A DNA stretch of 64,000 bases from Trichoplax adhaerens (lineage: Eukaryota > Placozoa > Uniplacotomia > Trichoplacea > Trichoplacidae). Under the pieces are notes generated by a model. That model was given only the letters and a program-made list of their open reading frames with translations, was not told the DNA's origin and did not search any database. Location of the stretch: assembly GCF_000150275.1 (NCBI RefSeq), contig NW_002060949.1:1671836-1735835 (forward strand). The letters are read 5' to 3'. The position numbers were made by a program, and so were the translations under genes. Positions 63,704-64,000 of this stretch are shown piece by piece; within the stretch, counting starts at the first letter, position 1; every line of letters starts with the position of its first letter.

Positions 63704-64000
63704 CTATATTATTGAGCATAGAGTAACGGATGAAATGGTTGTATTCAACTATAAGAAATTAGCTGGTGTTGTGATTTGCCCACTCTCTAAATTTTATGAT
63801 CTATCCATAGATGGGCATATGCATTGCAAGATAAATTTTACAAGTTTTAAAAGTATAGATTTGTATGGTGTTATTATAGAATGAAAATAAACGAGAATGT
63901 CAGAAAAAAGTGAAAACGAATAGTTTTATCATAGAATGACAATTTATACGATATATGGTATATGCGTATTTACAAGTTTTTAGTCTAAAAATGAAATAAA
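63704..64000. other. Upstream intron of the partial receptor
   Basis: Precedes the TM2 exon acceptor on the minus strand. No TM1 exon is recognisable; a short plus-strand frame (63693-63884) is considered accidental. Confidence 0.4.

Noticed and set aside
1-64000. CRISPR arrays, bacterial operons, prophage
   Set aside because: Tandem repeats here have no spacer structure and all genes are intron-bearing animal genes; nothing supports prokaryotic systems.

Overview
This is AT-rich animal DNA. The genes have many short exons joined by small GT-AG introns (a few look GC-AG), and the identifiable set is metazoan: serpin, stathmin-domain protein, BLCAP, ERCC6L2, POP1, TRAPPC12 and two adhesion/secretin-type seven-helix receptors. 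Base composition, compact introns and gene content suggest an early-branching animal, most likely a placozoan (Trichoplax/Hoilungia type). That placement is inference, not proof. Products were identified by reading translations against remembered family patterns; no database search was run.

Layout. 0.6-2.5 kb: two-exon intracellular-type serpin (+). 3.6-5.1 kb: stathmin-domain protein with an acylation-type N-terminus (-). 7.2-7.4 kb: intronless BLCAP (+). 9.7-14.9 kb: ERCC6L2-type SNF2 ATPase with Tudor and HEBO-like ends, about 15 exons (-). 16.9-19.4 kb: POP1 of RNase P/MRP, 4 exons (-), divergent from TRAPPC12, 14 exons (+), at 20.8-24.9 kb. 26.2-31.8 kb: a many-exon gene of uncertain identity with a TULIP-like lipid-binding segment (-). 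31.9-41.9 kb: gene-poor DNA made largely of decayed tandem duplications, a 137-140 bp palindrome-bearing minisatellite and an LTR-like element. 42.0-42.7 kb: a secreted protein built from octapeptide repeats, interrupted by an assembly gap (-). 42.7-48 kb: AT-rich spacer with a solo LTR showing a perfect 5-bp target duplication. 48.0-53.0 kb: adhesion-type GPCR with no ectodomain (+). 55.1-56.6 kb: broken HIBCH-like gene (-). 58.6-60.7 kb: tandem-RRM protein (-). 61.0 kb to the right edge: a second receptor, paralogous to the first (-), running off the window.

These genes do not form one pathway. They are mostly housekeeping genes (RNA processing, DNA repair, vesicle tethering) interspersed with lineage-specific signalling or secreted genes. 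The least explained items are the octapeptide-repeat secreted protein, the TULIP-like gene, the ectodomain-less receptor and its paralogue, and the palindromic minisatellite. Several one-base frame breaks (stathmin, ERCC6L2, HIBCH) may be assembly errors and should be checked before any is called biological.
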